From an uncultured Clostridia bacterium (GTDB lineage: Bacteria > Bacillota > Clostridia > Oscillospirales > Acutalibacteraceae), in the NCBI GenBank assembly GCA_946184925.1, contig CAMHHL010000005.1:1-57284 (forward strand): 57,284 nt of DNA. The letters are read 5' to 3'. Below are positions 31,677 to 40,969 of this stretch, in pieces. The number at the start of each line of letters is the position of its first letter. Positions within the stretch are counted from its first letter, which is position 1. The notes under the pieces are model-generated. The model was given only the letters and a program-made list of their open reading frames with translations. It was not told where the DNA came from and searched no databases. The translations under genes and the position numbers were made by a program.

Positions 31677-32528
31677 TCAGACTTCGGCGCTCTTGTGTCG
31701 AGCGGCGTGACAGCAGATGTTGACGGCAACAGGCATTCCGGCAATGTGCGTCGGGGAAGTCTCGATGTTCACACCGATTGCGGACGTGCTTCCGCCGAGA
31801 CCGGCAGGGCCGAAGCCCATTTTGTTGATTCTGCCGAGGAGCTCGTCCTCGAGGGCGGCGTAGCGCGCGTCGGGGTTATGGGTGTCGATTCTGCGGAAGG
31901 TCGCTTTCTTTGCAAGCTGAGCGCAGCGCTCGAAGGTTCCGCCGATTCCCACACCGACCACAATCGGCGGGCAGGGATTGGGGCCTGCCCTGCGGACGGT
32001 ATCGAGCACAAAGTCCCTGACGCCCTCAACGCCGTATGACGGGGTGAGCATCTTCACCGCCGACATATTCTCGCTGCCGAAGCCCTTTCCGCCGGCGGTA
32101 ATTTTTATTTTGTCGCCGGGGACAATCCTTGTGTGGATAATCGCCGGGGTATTATCTTTGGTATTGATTCGGTCAAAAACCGGGTCGCTGACAACGCTCT
32201 TGCGGAGATAGCCGTCCTCATAGGCGCGGCGGACGCCTTCCTGAACCGCGTCCTCAAAGCTTCCGTCCGTGACAACCACCTTGTCGCCGTATTCAACAAA
32301 GAGCACCGCCATTCCCGTGTCCTGACAGAGCGGAATCTGCTCCGCCGCGGCAATTTCGTCGTTTTCGATAATCTGGCTGAGGACGCTTTTGCCGACCTCA
32401 CTCTCCTCGGAGCCGCGGGCGGTTTTGAGCGCGTTCATGATGTCATCGCCGATATAATAGTTGCAGTCGATGAAAAGCTGTCTGACGGTATTTGTAATCC
32501 GTTCAGCGCTGATTCTTCTGATTTCCAT
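31677..32528 (-). CDS. fumA: fumarate hydratase class I, alpha subunit
   Basis: The 283-residue N-terminal subunit that binds the [4Fe-4S] cluster. It contains LCQDTGMAVLFVEYGD, GFGSENMSAVKMLTP, NPCPPIVVGVGIGGTFERCAQLAKKATFR and the C-terminal GGSTSAIGVNIETSPTHIAGMPVAVNICCHAARHK, which supply the cluster cysteines. The start is the ATG at 32528 with GGGAG upstream; the longer frame runs through the promoter. It is oxygen-sensitive by family, which fits an anaerobe. L-tartrate dehydratase cannot be excluded. Confidence 0.92.
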   Translation of the reverse strand: MEIRRISAERITNTVRQLFIDCNYYIGDDIMNALKTARGSEESEVGKSVLSQIIENDEIAAAEQIPLCQDTGMAVLFVEYGDKVVVTDGSFEDAVQEGVRRAYEDGYLRKSVVSDPVFDRINTKDNTPAIIHTRIVPGDKIKITAGGKGFGSENMSAVKMLTPSYGVEGVRDFVLDTVRRAGPNPCPPIVVGVGIGGTFERCAQLAKKATFRRIDTHNPDARYAALEDELLGRINKMGFGPAGLGGSTSAIGVNIETSPTHIAGMPVAVNICCHAARHKSAEV

Positions 32529-32559
32529 ATATTCGTCTCCCTTGAGATATTTCCATTCA

Positions 32560-32588
32560 ATTATAAAATAAAGCGCTCCGCAAATCAA
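32560..32588 (-). promoter_or_regulatory. promoter of the fumarase operon
   Basis: Minus-strand TTGATT (32583-32588), 17 nt, TATAAT (32560-32565). The region to 32723 also holds AT-rich sequence expected to carry the divergent response-regulator promoter, which I could not fix. Confidence 0.72.
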
Positions 32589-32723
32589 TTAAAACTTTAA
32601 TTTTTTTGAATATTATGGTATATTATAACTTGATAAACGCAAATTCAACAAATATCTGTCACATAAGGCGTATAAAATAAACTCAGACAAACTATGCCCT
32701 TCCGGGCGGAAAGGACGCGGACT

Positions 32724-33401
32724 ATGAGCAAGCTTTTAGTTGTAGATGATGAATTCAGAATCCGTCAGATCATCCGCAAGTACGCGGAATTTGAGGGACA
32801 CACCGTTGAAGAGGCGGTGGACGGCATGGAAGCGATTGAAACCTGCCGCAAGAACAATTACGATTTGATTATCATGGACGTTATGATGCCGGAGCTGGAC
32901 GGCTTTTCGGCGTGCAGGGAAATCCGAAAGTTTTCGTCAACGCCCGTTATTATGCTCTCGGCACGCGGCGAGGAATACGACAAAATACACGGCTTCGAGC
33001 TCGGCAGCGACGACTACGTTGTGAAGCCGTTCTCACCCAAGGAGCTGATGATGAGGGTTAACGCCGTAATCAAGCGCAGCTCCGCCGCGGAAGAACCGGG
33101 ACACAAGGATGTTTTTACATATGAAGGACTGACGGTGGACTTCTCGGCGAGAATCGTCACTATCGACGGCAAACGCGCCGAGATGACGCCCAAGGAGTAC
33201 GAGCTGTTCTTCTATATGGTTCGCAACAAGGGAATCGCCCTCACTCGCGAAAAGCTGATTTCCGAGGTTTGGGGGTATGACTTCTTCGGCGACGAGCGCA
33301 CGCTCGACACTCACATCAAGCTCCTGAGAAAATCTCTCGGAGAGTACAGCAGATGCATCGTTACACTTCGAGGGGTAGGGTACCGTTTTGAAACAAACTA
33401 A
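32724..33401 (+). CDS. OmpR/PhoB-family response regulator
   Basis: A 225-residue two-domain regulator. The receiver domain has the acidic pair Asp8-Asp9, phospho-acceptor Asp52 (MDVMMPELDG) and the conserved Lys in VVKPFSPKEL. The C-terminal winged helix ends in the DNA-recognition segment ERTLDTHIKLLRKSLG. The ATG at 32724 follows AAAGGA. The kinase gene begins inside its last codons, so the pair act as one two-component system. Target genes are not evident from the neighbourhood. Confidence 0.95.
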   Translation: MSKLLVVDDEFRIRQIIRKYAEFEGHTVEEAVDGMEAIETCRKNNYDLIIMDVMMPELDGFSACREIRKFSSTPVIMLSARGEEYDKIHGFELGSDDYVVKPFSPKELMMRVNAVIKRSSAAEEPGHKDVFTYEGLTVDFSARIVTIDGKRAEMTPKEYELFFYMVRNKGIALTREKLISEVWGYDFFGDERTLDTHIKLLRKSLGEYSRCIVTLRGVGYRFETN

Positions 33402-34935
33402 AACTCATTTCAGGCGGTGGCGGATGCTGCCGCTGAGGTATAAGCTGAGCATATATTTCATCGGCTTTGCCGCTGCGATGCTTGTTTTGCTGTGGGTTTT
33501 CCAGACGTTCTTCCTTGAACCCTGCTACACGCTGATAAAGCAGAATCAGGTCAGGAGCTACGCCGAAAAAATTACAGAGGCAATCAAGCACGGTGAGAGT
33601 GCGTCATCGTCAATCGGCGACTTGTCAAAGCGTAACGAGATGAGCGTGTATGTGTTCAACTCCTCGGACTCGATTATCACAAAGCTCTATTCGAGCGAAT
33701 ACAACAATCCTTCCGGAGCTCACGACATCAGTATGCACGACGTCTACGCTTACTACAGACTCGCCAACGAACAGAACGGAATATACACAAGCACGATAAA
33801 AAACGATTTCAGTAAAAAGGAAATCAGCTTTCGCCGTTCGACGGACGATGAAGCGCATCATCTGAAGGCGGCTGTATCGGACGTTTATGACAAGGCGGAG
33901 AACATGCTCTACGCCGAGATAATCAAGACCGACTCGGACAGCGAGCGTTTTGTGCTAATCACTGCGCTCATAACTCCGGTGCGAACCGTAATCAGCACGC
34001 TCCACATGCAGCTGATTATCGTCAGCGCGCTGTTTGTTGTGTTCTCGTTTGTGCTGGCATTCATCGTATCGCGCAGGATTTCGCGTCCGCTCGGCGAGAT
34101 TAACGACGGCGTAAAGGAGCTCGCGCGCCAGAACTACGACCACGAATTCAACAGCGCCGGCTATCTCGAGGCGAAGGAGCTCTCAGACACGCTCAACGTA
34201 ACGCGCAGCGAGCTGCGCAAGGCTGACGCGCTAAAGCGCGAGCTTATCGCGAACATCTCGCACGATTTGAGAACTCCGCTCACGATGATTACAGGCTACG
34301 CCGAGGTCATGCGCGACCTTCCGGGCGAGAACACGCCGGAGAACGTTCAGGTCATCATCGACGAGGCTAACCGACTGACCAGCCTTGTCAACGATATGCT
34401 CGACCTCTCAAAGCTCCAGTCGGGCGCGCTCGAGCTTGAAAGAAGCGAATTCTGCCTGACCGACGCAATAAGTGAAATTTTCATCAGATACGCGAAGCTC
34501 CGGGAGCAGGAGGGCTACGACATCACCTTCAAGCCGGACAAAAGGGCGTATGTATATGCCGATGAAATCAAAATCAGTCAGGTTATCTACAACTTTATCA
34601 ACAACGCAATCAACCACTGCGGCGAGGACAAGGCGGTAATCGTCACCCAGAAAACGACCGACAGGCGCGTGCGGATTGAAGTCACCGACCACGGCGATGG
34701 AATCAGCCGCGACAAGCTCAAATATATCTGGGACAGATACTACAAGGTTGACAAGAGCCACAAGCGCGGCGTAATCGGCACCGGACTGGGGCTCTCAATC
34801 GTCAAAAACATTCTTGACCTTCACGGCGCGCGCTACGGCGCGAACAGCAAGGAGGGCTCGGGCTCGACCTTCTGGTTTGAACTCGACTGCACAAGACACG
34901 AAAGCATACCCAAAGAAAAAAAGTCGGCTCGATGA
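33388..34935 (+). CDS. sensor histidine kinase
   Basis: A 515-residue membrane kinase: membrane helix at about 23-42, an extracytoplasmic sensor region to about 188, a second helix at about 200-225 followed by a HAMP linker (SRRISRPLGEINDGVKELARQ), the HisKA domain with His292 in ANISHDLRTPLTMITGYAEV, and an HATPase domain with NFINNAINHC, DHGDGISRD and GTGLGLSIV. The likely start is a TTG at 33388 with GGGGTAGGG upstream, overlapping the response regulator by 14 nt; an ATG at 33424 is the alternative. The sensed signal is unknown. Confidence 0.94.
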   Translation: MKQTKTHFRRWRMLPLRYKLSIYFIGFAAAMLVLLWVFQTFFLEPCYTLIKQNQVRSYAEKITEAIKHGESASSSIGDLSKRNEMSVYVFNSSDSIITKLYSSEYNNPSGAHDISMHDVYAYYRLANEQNGIYTSTIKNDFSKKEISFRRSTDDEAHHLKAAVSDVYDKAENMLYAEIIKTDSDSERFVLITALITPVRTVISTLHMQLIIVSALFVVFSFVLAFIVSRRISRPLGEINDGVKELARQNYDHEFNSAGYLEAKELSDTLNVTRSELRKADALKRELIANISHDLRTPLTMITGYAEVMRDLPGENTPENVQVIIDEANRLTSLVNDMLDLSKLQSGALELERSEFCLTDAISEIFIRYAKLREQEGYDITFKPDKRAYVYADEIKISQVIYNFINNAINHCGEDKAVIVTQKTTDRRVRIEVTDHGDGISRDKLKYIWDRYYKVDKSHKRGVIGTGLGLSIVKNILDLHGARYGANSKEGSGSTFWFELDCTRHESIPKEKKSAR

Positions 34936-34947
34936 GCCGGCTTTTTT
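34922..34947 (+). terminator. terminator of the two-component operon
   Basis: Stem AGTCGGCTC/GAGCCGGCT with a 3-nt loop and a TTTTT run. The kinase stop codon lies in the loop region, so the terminator overlaps the coding sequence. Confidence 0.85.
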
Positions 34948-34950
34948 AGT

Positions 34951-35137
34951 GGAAAGTTGAAAGTTGAAAGTTGAAAGTTTCGGTCGAGAAGATAGGTCGC
35001 ATATAGAAACAACGCCGTATAGCCGACCGGATTTAAAATGCTGCTTGCGCAGCAAGCATAAAAATTCGGTCGGGAACAAAACGTAAGTATCCCGCAATCT
35101 GTCTGCACGACAATAACTTTCAACTTTCAACTTTCAA
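34951..35137 (+). repeat. element with inverted period-7 ends
   Basis: The left end is four tandem GAAAGTT units (about 34953-34980) and the right end carries the inverted series ACTTTCA (about 35107-35135). Between them lie ~125 nt with internal inverted segments (CGGTCG..CGACCG and GCTGCTTGCGCAGCAAGC). No protein is encoded. It separates the kinase terminator from the nitroreductase stop. Confidence 0.75.
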
Positions 35138-35140
35138 CTG

Positions 35141-35818
35141 TTAATTGTTCCAGACCAGTTGCCTGCCGCGTCCGGAGCCTATTTCAAAATGGAGCTTTAC
35201 AATTCCGAGGTCTATTTTGATGCACGGTCCGAAGCCTGTTTTGACGCTTACGGTTCCGTCGTCGTTGAGCGAAAACTTGAACTTCTGCTGATTTATCGCG
35301 GTCGGCGCGAGGAGAGCGGCCTCGACGCCGTTTTGGTACCATTTGGGGAGCTTTTCGGTCTGTTTGCTGACCGCTTTGAGCTCCTTGCTCTTGTGCTGAG
35401 CGCCCTTGCTCTCACCGTAACCGACAGCAATGACGATAATGAGCTTCTCGCCCTTCTGAACGTCGAGCACCTCGGGAATTGTTTTATAGGTCGAAGCTAC
35501 CCAACAGGTATTGAGCCCCATGAGCTGAGCGTTTAGGACGAGCTTTTCGCCGTAATATCCGCACTTCTCCTCGTTCTCCGAGGTCTTTTTGCCGATGATT
35601 GCAATGTAATTCTTAACATTCGAAAACTTTCCGTAGTGAGCCATTCGGCAGTCGAACGCCTTGGGCTCATCAAGAATCAGCTGAAAGCTCAGACCGCTCT
35701 CGCGGCTGTATTCTTCTGTCATCATCCGCAGCCTGCCTATGTGCTCCTCGCTGAGAGGCTTGTCAAGGTAAGCGCGCACGGAGTGGCGTGCTTTTATTGC
35801 GTTCATCATTTCGTCCAC
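35141..35818 (-). CDS. nitroreductase family protein
   Basis: A 225-residue FMN-dependent oxidoreductase of the nitroreductase superfamily. The N-terminal AIKARHSVRAYLDKPLSEE is the FMN phosphate-binding signature, and EKLVLNAQLMGLNTCWVAS and the C-terminal PTAINQQKF..FGPCIKIDLGIVKLHFEIG segment are typical of the clostridial NimA/TM1586-like group. The start is a GTG at 35818 with GGAG at 7-nt spacing. It stands alone next to the rnf operon on the other strand. The natural substrate is unknown. Confidence 0.88.
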   Translation of the reverse strand: MDEMMNAIKARHSVRAYLDKPLSEEHIGRLRMMTEEYSRESGLSFQLILDEPKAFDCRMAHYGKFSNVKNYIAIIGKKTSENEEKCGYYGEKLVLNAQLMGLNTCWVASTYKTIPEVLDVQKGEKLIIVIAVGYGESKGAQHKSKELKAVSKQTEKLPKWYQNGVEAALLAPTAINQQKFKFSLNDDGTVSVKTGFGPCIKIDLGIVKLHFEIGSGRGRQLVWNN

Positions 35819-35940
35819 GGTATCAGCTCCTTGGGGTTTTGTTCAGGCAGCACCGCACACCTGAATTATGCGGTATTGCCTTTATTATACTATTATTGAT
35901 TTTATAAGGCAAGGAAAAATACAGAAATTTAAAAATGCTA

Positions 35941-35969
35941 TTGGCTTAACGGCGAAAAAGTAGTATAAT
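35941..35969 (+). promoter_or_regulatory. promoter of the rnf operon
   Basis: TTGGCT (35941-35946), 17 nt, TATAAT (35964-35969), about 50 nt before the rnfC start. Confidence 0.75.
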
Positions 35970-36019
35970 AGCTATATATGTGTAAAAGTATTTAGTTTGC
36001 CTCAAGGAGGGTCTGCGAT

Positions 36020-37327
36020 ATGGGATTACGCGGTACAAAGGTACCTCACAAAAAGAATACCGCCGCACTTGCCTCGGAAGCTTTGCCAACGCCGCCGGTC
36101 GTCACGATTCCGATGTCGATGCACATCGGCAAGCCTGCGAAGCCGGTTGTAAAACGCGGTGACGAGGTGAAGGTCGGTCAGCTGATCGGCGCGCCGGACG
36201 GCTTTTTCTCGATGAAGATTCACTCGAGCGTTTCGGGCAAGGTCAAGGCTATCGACGAGCTCACGATGATGAACGGAATGAAGGTTCAGACGGTTGTGAT
36301 TGAAAGCGACGGACTTCAGGAAAAGTCGGACGAGGTGAAGCCGCCTGTCGTCAGCGATTTTGACAGCTTTGTCGAGGCGGTAAAGAACAGCGGAGTTGTC
36401 GGGCTGGGCGGCGCGGGATTTCCGTCCTTCATCAAGCTCGGAGTCAAGGAGCTCACGCGGATTGACGCGGTGGTTATCAACGCCGCGGAGTGCGAGCCAT
36501 ACATAACCTCGGACACACGAACAATCATAGAAAAATCGGAATACCTTGCGAAGGGAATCGAAGCCGTTCGCAAATTTATGGGCGTGCAGCGCTTTGTGCT
36601 CGGTATTGAGGACAACAAGACCGAGGCTATAGAAAAGCTCCGCGCTGATTTCGCCTCAACCGACGGCGTGGAAATCAGGGTTTTGCCCTCGATGTACCCG
36701 CAGGGCGGCGAGAAGGTTCTCGTTTATCACACACTCGGGCGCATGATTCCGCGCGGCGAGCTTCCGATTGACGTCGGCGTTATCGTCATCAACGTCACTA
36801 CGCTCGCGTTCATCGGCGAATACCTCGAAACCGGAATGCCGCTCACCGAAAAATGCGTCACCGTTGACGGCTCGGCGATTGAAACTCCAAAGAACCTCAA
36901 CGTGCCGATAGGAACACCGATTCAGAACCTGCTCGACTTCTGCAAAACAAAAGCAGAGCCGGCAAAAATCCTGTACGGCGGCCCGATGATGGGGCTGGCG
37001 GTTCCGTCGGCGGATAACCCGGTGCTCAAGCAGACCAACGCCATAGTCGCCATGGACGAGAAAGAGGCGAAGCCGCCCAAGACTACCCCGTGCATCAACT
37101 GCGGAAGATGTCTCAATCACTGTCCGCTCAAGCTCGACCCGCGAGCGATTGCGCGCGCATACAAGCTTGGCGAGGCGGCTGACCTCGACAGGCTCTGCGT
37201 TGACATCTGCATGGAATGCGGCTGCTGCTCGTATGTATGCCCGGCAAAGCGTCCGCTCGTTCAGACAAACAAGCTCGCCAAGGCGATGCTCAGAAAATAT
37301 TTGAGAGAAAAGGAGGATAAAAAATGA
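36020..37327 (+). CDS. rnfC: Rnf complex subunit C
   Basis: Peripheral subunit of the ferredoxin:NAD+ oxidoreductase that pumps Na+ or H+; RnfC carries the NADH/flavin site and two [4Fe-4S] clusters. The 435-residue protein has an N-terminal biotinyl-like barrel (VKRGDEVKVGQLIG), the nucleotide-binding GLGGAGFPSFIKLG, a NAAECEPYITSD segment, and ferredoxin motifs CINCGRCLNHCP near 357 and CMECGCCSYVCP near 396. It opens the six-gene operon rnfCDGEAB. AAGGAGG precedes the ATG. Confidence 0.96.
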   Translation: MGLRGTKVPHKKNTAALASEALPTPPVVTIPMSMHIGKPAKPVVKRGDEVKVGQLIGAPDGFFSMKIHSSVSGKVKAIDELTMMNGMKVQTVVIESDGLQEKSDEVKPPVVSDFDSFVEAVKNSGVVGLGGAGFPSFIKLGVKELTRIDAVVINAAECEPYITSDTRTIIEKSEYLAKGIEAVRKFMGVQRFVLGIEDNKTEAIEKLRADFASTDGVEIRVLPSMYPQGGEKVLVYHTLGRMIPRGELPIDVGVIVINVTTLAFIGEYLETGMPLTEKCVTVDGSAIETPKNLNVPIGTPIQNLLDFCKTKAEPAKILYGGPMMGLAVPSADNPVLKQTNAIVAMDEKEAKPPKTTPCINCGRCLNHCPLKLDPRAIARAYKLGEAADLDRLCVDICMECGCCSYVCPAKRPLVQTNKLAKAMLRKYLREKEDKK

Positions 37328-38238
37328 AAAAACTTATGTCCTCCGTATCTCCTCACTTTCACGGCGCGATAACGACGCAGAAAATTATGCTCGACGTTAT
37401 CATTGCGCTCATGCCGGCGCTTATTGCCTCGAACATCATCTTCGGGCTGAGAGCCCTGCTTGTTGAGGCTGTGTGCGTCGCGGTGTGCGTGCTGTCGGAA
37501 TGGGGCTTTGAAAAAATCTGTAAAAAGGAAGTCACCGTCTCCGACCTCTCGGCGGTGGTTACGGGACTTCTGCTCGCATTCAACCTGCCGGTCGGGATTC
37601 CGCTTTGGCAGGCGGCGTTCGGCTCAATCGTGGCGATTGTCGTCGTCAAGCAGCTCTTCGGCGGTATCGGGCAGAACTTCGCGAACCCTGCGGCTACGGC
37701 GCGCATCATCATGATGACAGCGTTCTCGGGAACCATGACAACGTGGGTTTTCCCCGACGGCGTGTCGAGCGCAACTCCTCTCGCGATTATGGCAAAGGGT
37801 GAGGGTGACTTGCCGACGTATCTTCAGATGTTCCTCGGCTACAGGGGCGGATGTCTCGGCGAGACGTGCGTTCTGGCTCTGCTGCTCGGCGGAATTTACC
37901 TCATTGCAAGGCGCGTCATCACGTGGCACGCTCCGGTCGCTTTCATCGCGACTGTCGCGCTGATGTCGCTGATTTGCGGCAAGGACGTCGGCTATCAGCT
38001 GATGTCCGGCGGACTGATGATTGCGGCTTTCTTCATGATTACGGACTACTCCTCTACTCCTGCCGAAAATATCGGAAAGCTGGTTTTCGGCGTGGGCTGC
38101 GGACTTATCACGATATTAATCCGCTTCTGGGGCAACTATCCCGAGGGTGTTTCGTACTCAATCCTGATTATGAACATTCTCACGCCCTACATCTCAAGGC
38201 TCACCCGGGCTAAGCCTCTTGTGGGAGGTGGTAAGTGA
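37324..38238 (+). CDS. rnfD: Rnf complex subunit D
   Basis: Integral membrane subunit (304 residues, about nine helices) related to NqrB. FMN is bound covalently through a threonine in the motif DGVSSATPLAIM (Thr near 151). It also has the NPAATARI segment typical of the family. It overlaps rnfC by 4 nt (ATGA) and hands over to rnfG with a one-base TGATG overlap, signs of tight stoichiometric expression. Confidence 0.96.
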   Translation: MKKLMSSVSPHFHGAITTQKIMLDVIIALMPALIASNIIFGLRALLVEAVCVAVCVLSEWGFEKICKKEVTVSDLSAVVTGLLLAFNLPVGIPLWQAAFGSIVAIVVVKQLFGGIGQNFANPAATARIIMMTAFSGTMTTWVFPDGVSSATPLAIMAKGEGDLPTYLQMFLGYRGGCLGETCVLALLLGGIYLIARRVITWHAPVAFIATVALMSLICGKDVGYQLMSGGLMIAAFFMITDYSSTPAENIGKLVFGVGCGLITILIRFWGNYPEGVSYSILIMNILTPYISRLTRAKPLVGGGK

Positions 38239-38762
38239 TGAAGGACGTCATAAAGCCGATAGCGGTGCTCGCCGGGATCTGCCTTGTTGTTACCGCTCTG
38301 CTCGCTTACATAAACAGCGTAACCGCTCCCATTATCACCGAAGCCGAAGCCAAAAAGGCGGCTGAGGCGAGAGCCGAGGTTCTCTCGGAAGCCGACAGCT
38401 TCAAGCAGCTTGACATTGAGCTGCCCGAGGGAGTTGAGAACGGATATGAAGCCGAGAACGGCGCAGGATATGTCTTTACCGTAAATTCTAAGGGCTACGG
38501 CGGCGACGTAAAGGTAATCTGCGGCGTCAAGCCCGACGGCTCGATTGAGCAGATAAAAACACTCTCTCACTCCGAGACAAGCGGAATCGGCACAAGAGTT
38601 GTGGACAACGACTCCGGCTACCGCGAAAAATACTTCGGAAAAACAAGCGAAAACTATGAGGATGTTGACGCCGTATCGGGCGCGACAATTTCCTCAAAAG
38701 CATACAGAAACGCCGTCAAGCTCATCTTCGACGCTTATTCGGCGGCAAAGGAGGCGAAGTAA
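38238..38762 (+). CDS. rnfG: Rnf complex subunit G
   Basis: A 174-residue subunit with one N-terminal membrane anchor and an extracytoplasmic FMN domain. The flavin is attached to the threonine of SGATISSKAY (Thr near 149). It also has the family segment HSETSGIGTRVVD. The start is the ATG at 38238, which shares its A with the rnfD stop. Related to NqrC. Confidence 0.95.
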   Translation: MKDVIKPIAVLAGICLVVTALLAYINSVTAPIITEAEAKKAAEARAEVLSEADSFKQLDIELPEGVENGYEAENGAGYVFTVNSKGYGGDVKVICGVKPDGSIEQIKTLSHSETSGIGTRVVDNDSGYREKYFGKTSENYEDVDAVSGATISSKAYRNAVKLIFDAYSAAKEAK

Positions 38763-39434
38763 ATGAATCAGCTGCAAAACTTTTCAAAGGGACTGATTAA
38801 GGAAAACCCGGTGCTGGTACTGATTCTTGGCACCTGCCCGACTCTCGCCACCTCGACAAGCGTCACCGGCGCGCTCGGAATGGGCGCCGCAGCGACAATC
38901 GTCCTGCTCTGCTCAAACATTGTAATCTCGGCGCTGAGGAAGATTATTCCCGACAAAGTTCGTATTCCCTGCTTCATCGTGCTTATCGCAGGCTTTGTAA
39001 CGATGGTTCAGATGCTCGTCAAGGCTTTTGCCCCTGCGCTGGACGCATCGCTTGGCATATATCTTCCGCTCATAGTCGTTAACTGCATCATCCTCGGCAG
39101 AGCCGAGATGTTTGCTCAGAAGAACAAGGTGCTCGACTCGGCTGTGGACGCGCTCGGAATGGGTGCCGGCTTCACGCTTGCGCTGTGTTTGATGGCGACA
39201 ATCCGCGAGGTCTTCGGTGCCGGAACCTTCATGGGAATGGAAATCCCCGTGCTCATCGACAACAAAATTTCAATCATGACGATGGCTCCGGGCGGCTTCT
39301 TCGTGTTCGGACTGCTCATCGCGATTGTCAACAAATTCTTTAAGAACAAGCCCAAAAAGAAGGACTTCGGCTGCGCCGGATGTCCATCGGCAGCAATCTG
39401 CCGCAAGGCTGAGCTTGGGGAGGAGTGTGCGTAA
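38763..39434 (+). CDS. rnfE: Rnf complex subunit E
   Basis: Integral membrane subunit of 223 residues with six helices. It shows the LGTCPTLATSTSVTGALGMG opening and GRAEMFAQKN of the RnfE/NqrD family, with paired cysteines that take part in the intramembrane iron site. The C-terminal tail CAGCPSAAICRKAELGEECA is Cys-rich and longer than in the proteobacterial form. It directly follows rnfG without a gap and overlaps rnfA by one base. Confidence 0.95.
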   Translation: MNQLQNFSKGLIKENPVLVLILGTCPTLATSTSVTGALGMGAAATIVLLCSNIVISALRKIIPDKVRIPCFIVLIAGFVTMVQMLVKAFAPALDASLGIYLPLIVVNCIILGRAEMFAQKNKVLDSAVDALGMGAGFTLALCLMATIREVFGAGTFMGMEIPVLIDNKISIMTMAPGGFFVFGLLIAIVNKFFKNKPKKKDFGCAGCPSAAICRKAELGEECA

Positions 39435-40024
39435 TGACAAAATTCATCATCATACTGCTCTCCGCGGTCTTTATCAACAACTACGTGCTGTCGCGCTTCC
39501 TGGGAATCTGTCCGTTCCTCGGAGTTTCAAAGAAGCTCGACTCCGCAACAGGCATGAGCATCGCCGTAATCTTCGTTATGCTGATTTCGACGGCGGTCAC
39601 ATGGCCGATACAAATGTACCTTCTCAACCCGAACAACCTCGGCTATCTCCAGACAATCGTCTTTATCCTCGTTATCGCCGCGCTTGTTCAGCTTGTTGAG
39701 ATTGTACTCAAGAGATATATCCCCTCGCTCCACAAGTCGCTGGGTGTTTATCTCCCTCTTATCACCACAAACTGCGCCGTACTCGGCGTTACAATTCTAA
39801 ACATTGACGAGGGCTACACCTTCTGGGAAGCTATGGTCAACTCGCTGGGAAGCGGTCTCGGCTTTTTCCTCGCGATGGTAATGTTCTCGGGCGTGCGCTC
39901 AAAGCTCGAGGGAGCCGACATTCCCAAGTCGTTTAAGGGCTTGCCGATTACCCTCATTGCCGCGTCAATCACCTCTCTGTCGTTCATGGGCTTCGGCGGA
40001 GTGGTCGAGAACCTGTTCGGTTAA
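39434..40024 (+). CDS. rnfA: Rnf complex subunit A
   Basis: Integral membrane subunit of 196 residues, homologous to RnfE in inverted topology (RnfA/NqrE family). Motifs: INNYVLSRFLGICPFLGVSKK and LGVYLPLITTNCAVLGV. The start is the ATG at 39434 overlapping the rnfE stop (TAATG); a GTG 9 nt upstream is less likely. Confidence 0.95.
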   Translation: MTKFIIILLSAVFINNYVLSRFLGICPFLGVSKKLDSATGMSIAVIFVMLISTAVTWPIQMYLLNPNNLGYLQTIVFILVIAALVQLVEIVLKRYIPSLHKSLGVYLPLITTNCAVLGVTILNIDEGYTFWEAMVNSLGSGLGFFLAMVMFSGVRSKLEGADIPKSFKGLPITLIAASITSLSFMGFGGVVENLFG

Positions 40025-40036
40025 GGAGGTGCGGAG

Positions 40037-40861
40037 ATGGAAGCTATTCTTACCGCGGTCATACCCGTTGTAATCATCGGCATTCTCTGCGCCGCGATGC
40101 TCGTTATCGCCTCAAAGCTGATGGCTGTCAAGGAGGACGAACGCCTGCCCAAGGTCAGGGAATGCCTGCCCGGAGCGAACTGCGGAGCCTGCGGCTTTGC
40201 AGGCTGCGACGGCTACGCGAAGGCTTTGTGCGAGAACTCCGACACCCCGGCGAACCTCTGTATTCCCGGCGGAGCTGAGGTCGCAAGGGAGCTCAGCGAG
40301 GTTCTCGGCGTTGACGCAGGAGAAATCGAGCCGAAGGTTGCCGCGGTTCACTGCGGCGGCGACTGCACCGCAACCGACGACAAGGTTGATTATCAGGGAA
40401 TCGAAAGCTGTTCCGCCGCAAAGCTTGTTTACGGCGGAAAGGGCAAGTGCGGCTTCGGCTGTCTCGGACTGGGCGACTGCGCGGCAGCGTGTCCGCAGGA
40501 CGCGATAATCGTGAGGGGCGGTCTCGCGAGGATTCTTGAGCAGGAATGCATCGGCTGCGGAATCTGCGTCAAGACCTGTCCGAACCGCATAATCTCGCTC
40601 GTCCCGGCGAAGGAGCACTACTTCGTCGCTTGCAGCAACAAGGACAAGGGCGCCGCCACGCGCAAGGCGTGCTCGGTCGGCTGTATCGGCTGCAAGAAGT
40701 GCGAGAAGCTCTGCCCGGCAGGGGCAATCAAGGTCGAGGGCAACGTTGCTTCAATCGACCTCAAGCTCTGCACCGGATGCGGAGCCTGCGCCGAGGGCTG
40801 CCCGGCAGGCTGTATACTGCTCGACAAGGACGGAAAATTGTCGAAGCCTGTAAAAGAATGA
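40037..40861 (+). CDS. rnfB: Rnf complex subunit B (electron-input ferredoxin)
   Basis: A 274-residue subunit that accepts electrons from ferredoxin. After an N-terminal membrane helix (about 4-24) comes the Fe-S motif CLPGANCGACGFAGCDGYAKALC, then further cysteine motifs CGFGCLGLGDCAAACP, CIGCGICVKTCP, CIGCKKCEKLCP and CTGCGACAEGCP, giving several [4Fe-4S] clusters as usual for Firmicutes RnfB. AAGGAGG lies before the ATG. It is the last gene of the operon; the feo promoter begins 20 nt after its stop. Confidence 0.96.
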   Translation: MEAILTAVIPVVIIGILCAAMLVIASKLMAVKEDERLPKVRECLPGANCGACGFAGCDGYAKALCENSDTPANLCIPGGAEVARELSEVLGVDAGEIEPKVAAVHCGGDCTATDDKVDYQGIESCSAAKLVYGGKGKCGFGCLGLGDCAAACPQDAIIVRGGLARILEQECIGCGICVKTCPNRIISLVPAKEHYFVACSNKDKGAATRKACSVGCIGCKKCEKLCPAGAIKVEGNVASIDLKLCTGCGACAEGCPAGCILLDKDGKLSKPVKE

Positions 40862-40880
40862 AGATTTTACGTAAAAGCTA

Positions 40881-40909
40881 TTGACAAAACAGCTAAAAAC
40901 GAATATAAT
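40881..40909 (+). promoter_or_regulatory. consensus promoter of the feo operon
   Basis: TTGACA (40881-40886), 17 nt, TATAAT (40904-40909): a perfect sigma-A match. Confidence 0.85.
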
Positions 40910-40913
40910 AATT

Positions 40914-40969
40914 AGCGGTTAGTTTTTGCTAACCGCTTTTTAAACAAATTTCAGTTAGCTAACGCTAAC
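40914..40969 (+). promoter_or_regulatory. hairpin and repeated GTTAGC/GCTAAC sites in the feo leader
   Basis: AGCGGTTAG/CTAACCGCT (40914-40937, 6-nt loop, TTTT after it) lies at the expected transcript start. Further on, GTTAGCTAAC (40954-40963) and GCTAAC (40964-40969) form GTTAGC-N4-GCTAAC. The half sites resemble DtxR/IdeR-type metal-repressor operators. The hairpin could alternatively act as a leader terminator. Confidence 0.6.
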